Origin: Zoopage sp. CT-All
Lineage: Eukaryota; Zoopagomycota; Zoopagomycetes; Zoopagales; Zoopagaceae
DNA length: 45,545 nt
Assembly (NCBI GenBank): GCA_004114245.1
Contig: QZWS01000014.1
Coordinates: forward strand, 1-45,545
Direction: 5' to 3'
The position numbers and the translations under genes are program-made. Of the stretch, positions 21,922 to 30,959 are shown piece after piece. The stretch's first letter is position 1, and the number at the start of each line of letters is the position of its first letter. The notes under the pieces are model-generated. The model ran no database searches, had not been told where the DNA came from, and was given only the letters and a program-made list of their open reading frames with translations.

Positions 21922-23774
21922 CTAATCGTCATCATCCATACCGTGCTCAATCACAACCACTTGCTCATCCTCGTCTACCTCCTCCACAACCTCGGACGCC
22001 GTCGTTCGTTCGACATCCTTTGGCAACCAGCTTCCGAATTTCAACTCGCGGCACTCTAGCCCGGGCGAGTCGATGCGCATCAGGATAATGCTGCCTGTAA
22101 GGGCGAACCGCGGAATGAGCACGACGCGGACTTGCTGACCAGAATCGCCATTGACAATAGCGGTGGAGAAGCTGGGTTGGTCACCACAGGCGAAAACGTG
22201 TGGGCAGGCATCGAGCACAAACGGGTCGAGATCGCCAAACGGATGGCACCCTGTAATAGACGGAGCTCAGCCGATCATCGCCAAGGGGATAGCATACACA
22301 GGGTATCGGGCGCTGTGGGAGCAATGTGCTGCCAACGAAGCATTTGAATTGCCATCTTCAGCCGGCCGTCGGATTCTTTGCGTGTGTATCGCATGCAATC
22401 ATTCAGCGCTTCGCCACTTGAAGTCAATATTCTGGAAACATGAGCATTATACACACGATAAAGGCACCTACGTTGTACCATCAATGGCGCACCAGTGGGG
22501 ATTCGACACGCTGTGGAGGGTGGAGTATTCAGAGGCTTGGGGGAAAAGTGCGCGCGTTTGAAGTGGTCGCTGGGGAAGCAGGCGCTCTGCTGGATCTGCA
22601 GCGCCGGTCATCAAGTCCACAGGAGTGCTTTCACAGAGTTTCTCTAGGTATGTGTCCGCTAAATCGATGGGTCTATCGTCGAGGACCTTGCGCAGCGCGC
22701 TGTATCGTTTCTATAGCCATGAGAATCGCGCTAGCCCAAGGAGACTGCTTACAACTTTGCGCGTGGGCGAAGATGGTCGTGGAATGCCTACAGTGTTTCC
22801 TGCAATGATCACTCGTACGATTGACGATGCTAATATCTGATCTTGTTGCGACCCAGATTCGCCGCGGAAAAACTCGAGGAGCATTTCGACACGCACATCA
22901 TCTGCAGGCACTGCTCCCAATTCCAGTCCGGAAATAAATGCGACATACTTCTCTCCTATACACACACAATCGAATCAAAACATAGTGAAGACGTAGAGTA
23001 GCTTACCTTGTTCGGGAGAAGCTCGAGGCTCTTGGCGTGGCAGCCCAGGCACACGTATATCCTCGACTGTGAACTCTCCAGTAGAAGTCGGCGTCCCAAG
23101 CAGTGCCACCACAGCTCCTACGATCATTACGGGATTGGGCCACCATGTGATAAACACCTACCGGTGACAAAACCGCCGCAGTCTTGAAAAACACGGTCGC
23201 CTAGGAGCGGCACTCGACCCGAGTCATCCTCAATGTAGACCGTATCTGTGGGATCCCAATAGCTCGCTTTGGGAGCATAGTCCGTGGCGATATTCAGCTA
23301 ATAGGAACGAATCAGCGTGGGGAGCACTCTGCGGGATGGCATCGCACATCTCGCGCTAGGTCCTCGAGAACGTTCGGCTTGAGATGGGCATCCACGAAGA
23401 TCGTACCCACCACCCAGCACTGCTGCTCCGCCTTGGCATCTAAAATACGCACTCGAGAGCCTAAATACAGCGCCACATTACAGACTCGACGGCTAGCGAA
23501 CGCAATTGCTACCCTGCCACTCGGCGCCAGCAACTCGCTCAAGGGCGGCGCCGATTTGCTGCAAACGCGCATAATAAATACTTGCATACTGCGGACGGAA
23601 TGATGGACGCTCCTGGACGTGCATAGCGTCGATTTTGTCCTGCATGGGGTCGTAGCGCGCACGCTTCCGGACAAGTGGAGCTGTGCTGTCGGGGACTCCG
23701 GCATCGCCACCACTCAAACGGAGCAGCTCGTCCACGGATCTATGTTCTGGTGAGGCTCTATACAGGGAGAGCAT
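21922..23774 (-). CDS. POLD2: DNA polymerase delta small subunit (POLD2/Pol31)
   Basis: B-subunit of the replicative polymerase delta, with an OB fold and an inactivated calcineurin-like phosphoesterase fold. Model: complement(join(21922..22250,22298..22431,22472..22710,22753..22955,23007..23117,23162..23297,23348..23460,23513..23774)), 508 aa (human 469). Seven introns of 40-52 nt. Recognisable segments in order: FRPQYASIYYARL, CWVVGTIFVDAHLKPNVL, TGAVVALLGT, EKYVAFISGLELG, VIIAGNTV, VDLMTGAADPAERLLPQRPL, SNPHWCAIDGTT, APTAPDTL-WCHPF and CPHVFACGDQPSF. The start ATG at 23774 is the first compatible one; another ATG at 23820 would need a 24-nt intron, shorter than any other here. The C-terminus is acidic. 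Stop is 108 bp from the RRP17 start, same strand. Confidence 0.94.
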
Positions 23775-24176
23775 GCACAAACGCTATGCTTTCGGCGGCC
23801 GGGACTGACGCGGTGGGCATGTTCGCTTTATCGAGTTTGTACTTCCAAACATCGCGAATCGATCTCTCTCTTGTACTTCCCAAACCCTCTTTTTGCCGGC
23901 CATCGCTGCTGTACCTGCTGTACCTTTCTACAAACAGAAGCAGAATACTAGTTGCCGAGATTAATTCCAATACATTCCTCCTCGAATCCTGGTGGGTGGT
24001 CCTATAAGCAGTTGCCAGACAGCGTAACGTAGAGATAGTAGAGGATGCTGCCAGCAATGGATGAGATGGATTAGAACTGCGTGTTGTTGCAGAGGACACC
24101 GGCATATCCCATCTGATGCTCACGAGATCCACGTGGGGTTTCACTCAAAAGACCCGTTTATTGCAACATCGCCATC
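23775..24176. promoter_or_regulatory. Divergent intergenic, POLD2 / THR4
   Basis: 402 bp between two head-to-head starts. Both promoters should be here. No TATA box or repeated motif stands out; a 125-codon open frame on the minus strand has no recognisable protein. Confidence 0.4.
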
Positions 24177-25766
24177 ATGCGCTACCGCTCCACTCGCGCC
24201 GCGCCCTCCACGCCCTCCGTCTCGTTTCGTGACGCCGTCCTCACCGGCCTCGCTCCGGATGGTGGCCTCTATGTGCCGGTGCTCCCCGCCGACCCTGCCG
24301 CTCAGCCAACGCTGCCACCGCTCGCCACGCTTCACAGTCTCGATTTTGCCGATCTAGCGGTTGTCGTTATGCGGCCATACATCTCGCCGGAAGAAATCCC
24401 CGATGTGGATCTCCAGCAATTGTGTCGAGCGGCGTGGAAGCGCTTTGATGATTCGGCGGTCGTTGCGCCCCTGGTGCGGTGTCCTGCGCTTGATGGTGAC
24501 GGTGGAGATGAGGCATACGTGCTTGAGCTCTTTCACGGTCCGACGCTGGCATTCAAGGATGTGGCGCTGCAGTTTCTCGGACATTTGTTTGCGTATTTTC
24601 TCGAGCACGACGACAGAGCTCCCGCCGCTGCTCCTCCACGGCAAATGACCGTGCTCGGGGCGACGTCCGGCGACACGGGCTCCGCAGCCATACACGCATT
24701 AATGCGCCATGAGGCCATCCATACCATCATTCTTTACCCCGGGCCAGAGCGCGTTTCGCCCATCCAGGAGCTGCAGATGACGACTGTGGATGCGCCGAAT
24801 GTACACTGTGTGCGGATGGATGGCGCCCGCTTTGATGATTGCCAGGGCGTAGTGAAATCCTTATTTGGCGAGGATGCGTTTCGCGAAAAATGGAGGCTGG
24901 GTGCCGTGAATAGCATCAACTGGGCGCGGGTGCTCGCACAGACCGTGTACCACGTCTGGGCTGCCGTCAAGCTGAGTCAAATAGCACAATCGTCCAGTGC
25001 GGTCAGAAGGAGGAGGATTGTGGTTCCGACCGGTAACTTTGGCAACGTGCTTGCTGCACACTACGCTAGACGCGCTGGGGCGTGCTGGGACGAGCTTGTC
25101 ACGGCCACTAATGCGAATGATGTGGTGCATCGAGTGCTTGAAACCGGATGCTACGCGAAGCAGGACGTGGTGGAGACGTGCAGCCCCGCAATGGATATAT
25201 CTGTCAGTTCCAACTTTGAGCGGATGGTTTTTGAGGCGGTATTTGAAACGTCCGGAAGAAATGCCGATATCGCGGGTAAGGCTGTCCAGGAACGCTGGCA
25301 GCTGCTGAAGGACAAGGGCGGGTTTAATTTGAGCGCAAGCGAGCTGCAGTGGATGCGTGAAGCGTGTGGATTGCGATCAACGAGCGCGACGGACGCGGAT
25401 GTTGCGGTGGAGATGAAAGCGTGCTGGACGCGAGGCAAGTATGTGCTGGATCCGCACACCGCCGTTGGCGTTGCCGCGACAAGAAAGTTGCCAGGCGCCA
25501 CCTCGACTGGCCCAATGCAAACAGTATATTGTGCCACGGCGCATCCGTCAAAGTTCCCCGCGGCACTTGACGCAGCGCTTGGCTCTGAGCCCGGATTCTC
25601 GGCGGCAAGTATCGAGCCGGCGAGTGTCAGGGCGCTGAGGACGAAGAAGCAAAGAATAGTGGTCGTTGAACGGCGTGAGGGGGAAGCATGGGCTGATGTG
25701 ATCCGGGTATTGATACCCAAGCTTGGTGCTGCACAGAAGGAGCAGGTGCCGGCCGTCAATGCATGA
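24177..25766 (+). CDS. THR4: Threonine synthase
   Basis: PLP-dependent enzyme converting O-phosphohomoserine to threonine plus phosphate, the last step of threonine biosynthesis in the cytosol. Single exon, 529 aa, matching yeast Thr4 (about 514). The N-terminus has the family motif RDAVLTGLAPDGGLYVP. The PLP-binding lysine is K127 in HGPTLAFKDVALQFLG. GATSGDTGSAA (161-171) is the substrate/phosphate loop, and VPTGNFGNVLA is the PLP-phosphate loop. The stop TGA overlaps an in-frame ATG for the next gene (ATGA), but that gene probably starts further downstream. Confidence 0.97.
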   Translation: MRYRSTRAAPSTPSVSFRDAVLTGLAPDGGLYVPVLPADPAAQPTLPPLATLHSLDFADLAVVVMRPYISPEEIPDVDLQQLCRAAWKRFDDSAVVAPLVRCPALDGDGGDEAYVLELFHGPTLAFKDVALQFLGHLFAYFLEHDDRAPAAAPPRQMTVLGATSGDTGSAAIHALMRHEAIHTIILYPGPERVSPIQELQMTTVDAPNVHCVRMDGARFDDCQGVVKSLFGEDAFREKWRLGAVNSINWARVLAQTVYHVWAAVKLSQIAQSSSAVRRRRIVVPTGNFGNVLAAHYARRAGACWDELVTATNANDVVHRVLETGCYAKQDVVETCSPAMDISVSSNFERMVFEAVFETSGRNADIAGKAVQERWQLLKDKGGFNLSASELQWMREACGLRSTSATDADVAVEMKACWTRGKYVLDPHTAVGVAATRKLPGATSTGPMQTVYCATAHPSKFPAALDAALGSEPGFSAASIEPASVRALRTKKQRIVVVERREGEAWADVIRVLIPKLGAAQKEQVPAVNA

Positions 25767-25906
25767 GCAAAGTCAAAAGTCACAGTCTAGTGGCCCGTTC
25801 AGACCACCCTCCGCCGCCGCTCCGACGTCGGCGTTGCCCATACACACCGCTACACACCCCTATACCGCGCCGCAGGCCGCGCGCGACCACCGCGATACAT
25901 ACACCC

Positions 25907-26836
25907 ATGAGACCTCGCCCTGGCTCCGGAGCCCCGGCAGCAACCTCCCCGCTCCTCTTCGCCTTCCTCTGCTGCGTTCTCGGGCTCGTATCCGCTTCGG
26001 CCCCAATAAACCCATCTGCGGCCAATGCAAGCGCCAACTCCACAGCAAGAGTTAGGGGCAAGCCACACCTAGATCCGCTCTCCATCGCGCTGGCCGCGAC
26101 CGGGGTGCTCTTTGGCGTGGTGTACCTTTTGCGCGGGTACCGCTTGCCACCACGATTAACAATGTTTGTTACCGGCGGCGTGTATTTTGGTACGCTGGGG
26201 TATGCGTGCGGGCTGGTGTTTACTGCGTCAGTGACACAGGTAGTGGCTGGGCGGCTAGGGCCCGCAGCTTCTGTCGCCCTCCTCCCGCTCGGCGTCGGCC
26301 TGCTCATGTCGCTGCTGCTGGTCGCTATTCCCCCGAGGATGGCACAACCCCTGGCCCCGTTGCTGATCGCTGCCGTCCTCTCGTTGATCTTGCATGCCGC
26401 TACCCTGCCTTACCCTTCCGTGCCTTCATGGATGCTCCTGGCGTTATTGGCAGTTAACTCGGTGGCGGTGGCGGGGTGGAGCCGGGTGGCATTTCGTGGC
26501 GCCGTGACATTTGGCACTTCTCTCACCGGCGCCTGGATCGCCATAGTGGCATTGGATTTGGTTATCAACCGCGGAGTGGTGTATGAGTTCGTCGCCCGAT
26601 ATTCGGACATTGGAGGCGCTTTACCCACGGATGGAATGTCCCGCATCGCAGTGTGGCTCGAGATTGCCGCAACCCTGGCCATGGCCATCATGGGCTGGAT
26701 GATCCAGCTGGTGCGCTTCCAAGGTCCGTGGATCGAGAGCGCGTTTGATGCAACCGAGGGAAACCGCGGCAAGAAGAAGAGTTGGGTGGGTGAAGGTGAA
26801 GGAGTGGAAAACGATCGCTACTTGATGAATGCGTGA
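25907..26836 (+). CDS. TM7S3/TM198-like (DUF4203) membrane protein A
   Basis: Multi-pass membrane protein of 309 aa from the ATG at 25907. That start gives a clean signal peptide (LLFAFLCCVLGLVSASA). An upstream in-frame ATG at 25763, overlapping the THR4 stop, would add 48 Pro/Arg-rich residues with no signal-like character. After a short Asn/Ser-rich luminal stretch come about seven hydrophobic helices (starting ALAATGVLFGVVYLL, FVTGGVYFGTLGYACGL and so on). The C-terminal tail follows WMIQLVRFQGPW and is charged. The arrangement fits the TM7S3/TM198-like domain; function in fungi is not known. A second gene of this type lies at 35025-36422 and shares the WxxQ/W..RF...W...AF ending. Confidence 0.75.
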   Translation: MRPRPGSGAPAATSPLLFAFLCCVLGLVSASAPINPSAANASANSTARVRGKPHLDPLSIALAATGVLFGVVYLLRGYRLPPRLTMFVTGGVYFGTLGYACGLVFTASVTQVVAGRLGPAASVALLPLGVGLLMSLLLVAIPPRMAQPLAPLLIAAVLSLILHAATLPYPSVPSWMLLALLAVNSVAVAGWSRVAFRGAVTFGTSLTGAWIAIVALDLVINRGVVYEFVARYSDIGGALPTDGMSRIAVWLEIAATLAMAIMGWMIQLVRFQGPWIESAFDATEGNRGKKKSWVGEGEGVENDRYLMNA

Positions 26837-27513
26837 GCAATTAGAGCGTGTGCGTAAATATTGAACTGGTGGTTATCCAACTCGCTTGCGCTGTCCATGT
26901 GTCATCGGCAGGGCTGCTTAGAATAGGCGCCTGTCTTAATTACAAAGATATCAGTCACTATCTGGTGTTTTCAGGCCTGCAGCATGCGCAGAATAAGAGC
27001 AATACTGTAGCAAAATGACGATATGGCCCAATACATGTGTTGTCGTGCCCGAGTTCAGAGGGATAACAGAATGCTAATTCAAACAAACGTGTACTGCATA
27101 GCAGTTGTGCATATTAGACTCTAGAATACCAGACACACTAAATTGTCCTACCGAGCGGGTTGCCACTATGGGACGGCCAGGCGGCAACGGAGGCTCACAC
27201 ACACGCAGGCACCAGATGGCTAGGGGGGCGGCGTTAAGCGGGAGGAGCAATCCAGGAGGCGGGATACTGAGAGGAGGCACGGACTAGTAGTCAGCTGTGC
27301 AAGAAGTTTGGGGGAGAAAAGAGAGGCGGAGAGGCGGCGGGGGAAACACACGAATATAAAGGCAGGAGAATGCAATATTCCGTCAATGGGCAGCCAGGTT
27401 TTGGGGCGAGCGAGTTGAACTCCATAAGCAGCCCAGCGCGACAACACATGGCATGCCTACACACCACGTGTCCAATTTTTTCTTTCCACCACTCAGAAAC
27501 CTCCAACGTAATA
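26837..27513. other. Intergenic, no gene seen
   Basis: 677 bp of mixed composition. A purine-rich stretch at about 27300-27365 (GAGAGGCGG-type runs) precedes the zinc-finger gene and may belong to its promoter. No RNA gene or mobile element recognised. Confidence 0.4.
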
Positions 27514-28878
27514 ATGGCCCTCCGCCGTGCAATATGCATCATGCTATTTGCTGCTGTTTCTGCTAAAGGCGTAGCCGTTGAGGCAAGCTCCGGCTCTGAT
27601 CTAGGGCAACCTGTTGCCAATCCACCGGCTTCCTCACCCACTGGCCGCGGCGTAACTTGGTCAAAGTTTCTGCCATCTTTCAGTAGAGACGAGCTCGCTA
27701 AGTATACCACGGCTTCACCGCCGGGTGCCATTCCCATACAACGCACGTCCCGATTGTATCCCAGTTTCCCCATTCAAAACCCGAATATGCCACCGATGCA
27801 CCAAGGCCTTGGCAATAGACACCCCCATCCTTACAACACACACCAGCCCAACTCTCCACCACATCAAGTTACTGTCCTGCAGCAAATCATTCAAAACCCA
27901 ACTGTGCCACCGATGCACCAAGACCTTGTCAGCGGACACTCCCATCCTTACAGCACACTCCAGCCTGACAATTCATCACATCAAGCTGTCATGTCGCAGC
28001 AAACAGCTCATCCCTATGATGCCCTTCAGAGTTCGTCAATGCCCCAAGACTCTACTCCAGCCCAGACCAGCAATTCACAGCCAATAGACCCAGTGCTACT
28101 ACATGCACCAGAACAAGCAAGCCAGCCATATAGCCCCATCTCCCTCAGAAGGAAACCACGAGCCGCGTTGCCCAAAATCTCCAGCCAATCCCCAAAAGGT
28201 ATTTCCAAAAGGAGCCCCATGCCTCCTAAACAGAATAATCCAAACAAAGATATCAACTATAGACGTAAACTAACGGCGCGCCGAGATAAGATCAAAAGTG
28301 GCTGCTCGGAGCAGCAGAAACAGGGTATACTTGCTTTCGGGGAGAAAGAAGTCGTATGCGAACATTGCAAGCAGCCTATGAAGCTTATTCAAGCTTCAAA
28401 TCATTACAAACGCAAGCACCCTGGCATGAGTTGTGAGGAAAAGGCCCATTGTGACGACTGTGGAGCGGATTTTGCATATATATCTGCTGGAGAGCATCAT
28501 ATCACAACTCAGCACTGGGACAAATTTGATCCCCCAAGTATCAGGATAGAAAAATATGCGTCACGCAAGGCTAGTATAAAAAGGGAACGCCGACGCAAGA
28601 TCAGAAAGGATTTCACGAAACAGCAGAGAGCGAGAATACTTGCTTTTATGAAGCAAGAAATCACATGCGAGCACTGCAATCAGGTTATGAAGCTTAACCA
28701 AGCTCTATATCATTACAAAACTATGCATCCTGGCATGGCTTGCAAGAAAAAGGCCCACTGTGATGACTGTGACGTGGATATTCTATATACAAGTGCTGGT
28801 GGTGCTGGTGACCATCATCTCTCAAATGCGCACTGGGACAAATTTAATCACTCTTCTGTTCCCATTCCTGGTAAATGA
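27514..28878 (+). CDS. Signal-peptide protein with duplicated zinc-finger modules
   Basis: 454 aa, single exon, unknown family. The ATG at 27514 gives an N-terminal hydrophobic segment (ICIMLFAAVSA) typical of a signal peptide; an in-frame ATG at 27370 would bury it inside 48 extra residues. Residues 88-165 are two copies of a 39-residue Pro/His-rich repeat (PPMHQ-L---H-HPY). A basic, Pro/Lys-rich linker follows (211-262). The C-terminal half is two copies of a module of about 75-80 residues, 103 residues apart, each with two C2H2-like fingers: C282-C285-H297-H302, C313-C316-H329-H334, C385-C388-H400-H405, C416-C419-H435-H440. Each module ends in HWDKF. Zinc binding is inferred from spacing. 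Nucleic-acid-type fingers behind a signal peptide are unusual: it may be a secreted effector, or the hydrophobic start may be misleading. Confidence 0.7.
   Translation: MALRRAICIMLFAAVSAKGVAVEASSGSDLGQPVANPPASSPTGRGVTWSKFLPSFSRDELAKYTTASPPGAIPIQRTSRLYPSFPIQNPNMPPMHQGLGNRHPHPYNTHQPNSPPHQVTVLQQIIQNPTVPPMHQDLVSGHSHPYSTLQPDNSSHQAVMSQQTAHPYDALQSSSMPQDSTPAQTSNSQPIDPVLLHAPEQASQPYSPISLRRKPRAALPKISSQSPKGISKRSPMPPKQNNPNKDINYRRKLTARRDKIKSGCSEQQKQGILAFGEKEVVCEHCKQPMKLIQASNHYKRKHPGMSCEEKAHCDDCGADFAYISAGEHHITTQHWDKFDPPSIRIEKYASRKASIKRERRRKIRKDFTKQQRARILAFMKQEITCEHCNQVMKLNQALYHYKTMHPGMACKKKAHCDDCDVDILYTSAGGAGDHHLSNAHWDKFNHSSVPIPGK
27775..28008 (+). repeat. Tandem 117-bp coding repeat (2 copies)
   Basis: Copies 27775-27891 and 27892-28008 encode the 39-residue PPMHQ/HPY repeat of the zinc-finger protein. 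DNA and protein are both clearly similar, so the duplication is fairly recent. Confidence 0.75.
28306..28854 (+). repeat. Duplicated zinc-finger module
   Basis: Module 1 (28306-28539) and module 2 (28615-28854) encode the same pattern: ILAF, CEHC, MKL, HYK, HPGM, AHCDDC, AG--HH, HWDKF. The second carries a 3-residue insertion between the last Cys and His pairs. The 309-bp period points to an internal tandem duplication. Confidence 0.8.
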
Positions 28879-29815
28879 TATACGGAGAATGAATTTGTCG
28901 CCAAGATGGTCTACACTGCTGTAGCTCAGATGCTTGGATTTGGTTGGTGGCCAACTCGGCCATAAGAAATTCAAATGAAACAAGCATATTTTATCAATTA
29001 ATGTAGCCCATTATGTCTGGCATACTCTGTTGGGATTTATGGCAGCACCATTTGAATGTGCTGGTACATTATCCCAATGCGCTATTGGAAGATTCAAGGA
29101 TAGTGGCAAGCAGAGTATACAAAAGCTGCATCGGCCATGTGCAGGGGTGCTTATTTTAGGCTATCGCCTATTTTACCTAAAATATATTAATATAAGCAAA
29201 ATTAGGTGCCATATTTATATAACTTTATTGTTAGCCTAAGGCAGCAAGTGCTTTTATTTGAAAGTATTACTTTGACTAAAGTATGCTTCAAGCCCAAAAT
29301 CTGATATACTCTTTTGAGAGCTATTCTTTTCCTACTGCAAAATAGAGAAGTCAGACTCAACAGTAAAGGTGCCTGGAAAAAAAGTTGCAATACTCTTGCA
29401 GAACTCAACCAAGTTTGGAAATATATATGTCTAGTATTATAGAAGAATGTCTTGACATTGCAAGTATTAATACCATTTTGTAGAGTTGATTTACTATAAA
29501 AAAATTATTTATATATAGATCTACCCAAACTTTAAATATGGATAAATACGGATTTTGGCCTCCAAAATCTGTAAATAAGGAGCTTAGATATGGTGGACTG
29601 GCACTATTGGTGGCAGCCTTGGGACTCTACAGCATTTTTTGGGAGTGACTTCAGCATTCAGATACATGGATAGGCATGAGTTTTTGTATGGTATCACCAA
29701 TGTTAGGCCCACTTGGCATTTGATAGTGAAAGAATCCACAAGTCCCTTGTTGCGCTAATCAACAGAGAGTATCTCCATCAATGCAATTACATTTTCTGGT
29801 CAGCGTAACCGCAAT
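28879..29815. other. AT-rich gene-free stretch
   Basis: 937 bp lying in the 3' flanks of two convergent genes. AT-rich, with several poly-T/poly-A and TATATA tracts. No credible ORF, tRNA or transposon signature. Confidence 0.55.
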
Positions 29816-30853
29816 TTACATTGTTGGGACATCCCACTCCTCCAGGCCGCTGCTCCCCCAAATCACCGGATCCAGCCCGCGTATTTCGTCCTTGACGGTG
29901 CCGCGCATGACAGCATCCAGCTCGCGCATCACAATGCCGATCCATTTCTACAGCCATTCAGAAACATGCCGTGTCAGTGGGCCATCGTACAACGAGAACA
30001 CCCACGAGCTACCTTGAATCTGGAATCGATTTTCAGCACTGCTTCGACAGTACTCGCATCGCATTCCGTAAAAGCGTGGAAGATGAGATAGGCACGGGTG
30101 AATATTTGGCACATGGTGGTAAAGACCTGAACGTAGTCCAAATCAAAGGGCTACGTGCTGTGAATAAGGCGCAGCGTGAAAGCAACAAGCTCACGATGTT
30201 CTTGATGGCCAGATATGTAAAATCATCGCTATTAAGACCGTGGATGATGTCATCGTCAGCGTCGGCCTTTTTCGACCGGAATATACTCCTCTGCAACCAT
30301 TCAGTTACAAAAATAAGCCATCAGTCAAGCCGTGAGCACCCACGGTCCTGTTCATAGACGCGACCCAGTTGTCATACTCGCCGACCAGCGCATGCACTGC
30401 TCGTACAAAATCCCCGCGCCCGGGCACATCCAGCAACGGCGCGAGACTCACTCCGAGCACAAACAGATGCTGCGAGCGTCGCTTCATCTTGATATTATCA
30501 TACGCATAATTCAAATCCTCGGTGGAGATACAAATGGCGCCTAGAAACGGCGTGGTTCCAGCACCGGTAAACACACGTGCGAGATGGTCAAAGGTCGTCC
30601 AGCGCTTGTGCGCGAGAGCATGGAGCTGCTCGAGGAGCGGATTGGTCGCGACAAGCCCCAAAGACGGAAGCGGTGGCACCGGCGGATGGACGCTGCTAGT
30701 GCTCGGCACCGAGCGCGACGCAGAGAGCGACGCTCTCATGCTGCCGGCCAAGGTAGAGTCCACGGAGTGCTGCGATGCGGAGGAGAGGGATAGCCCGGCG
30801 CGGTGCTGCGGCTTTTGCGCCGGCGCCGAGCCTGCCGCTACCACGGATCGCAT
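29816..30853 (-). CDS. Unknown four-exon protein
   Basis: Model: complement(join(29816..29947,30013..30126,30195..30290,30344..30853)), 283 aa. Introns are 65, 68 and 53 nt, longer than most here. The first 70 residues are Ser/Pro/Ala-rich and probably disordered. From about 70 on the sequence looks folded and helical: LLEQLHALAHKRWTTFDHLARVF, then QHLFVLGVSLAPLLDVPGRGDF, then across splices IFTRAYLIFHAF and FKKWIGIVMRELDAVMRG, ending EEWDVPTM. The middle intron is the least certain: a shorter 28-nt option exists at the same acceptor, but the chosen GTGAGC donor gives a size closer to the others. No signal peptide or transmembrane helix. I do not recognise the family. It is head-to-head with PEX1, 106 bp between starts. 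Confidence 0.6.
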
Positions 30854-30959
30854 CAATTAGAGTCGTGCGATTTGGCGGAGATTTCACCTGCGGATGTACT
30901 CGGAGCGGACATGCGGCTGACACGGCAGTCAAGGGTCAGGGCTGGGCGTGTGACAAAAG
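30854..30959. promoter_or_regulatory. Divergent promoter, unknown gene / PEX1
   Basis: Only 106 bp between the two start codons. No TATA box is evident. Shared regulation with PEX1 is possible. Confidence 0.4.

Noticed and set aside
23461-23512. A longer POLD2 intron ending just before the codons for DAKAEQQC, or a 20-nt one
   Set aside because: The TTTAG acceptor at 23461 keeps the conserved SRVRILDA segment before CWVVGTIF, matching the family; the alternatives drop it or are too short.
23754-23820. Alternative POLD2 start at 23820 joined by a 24-nt intron
   Set aside because: No other intron here is under 39 nt, and the ATG at 23774 reads straight into the conserved frame.
25763-25906. 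Upstream ATG of TM7S3-like gene A overlapping the THR4 stop (ATGA), suggesting coupled translation
   Set aside because: The added 48 residues are Pro/Arg-rich and bury the signal peptide; eukaryotic genes do not normally couple this way. The ATG at 25907 is better.
30127-30154. 28-nt intron in the unknown gene next to PEX1
   Set aside because: Below the size range of every other intron; the GTGAGC donor at 30194 gives a 68-nt intron with the same acceptor and a cleaner protein.
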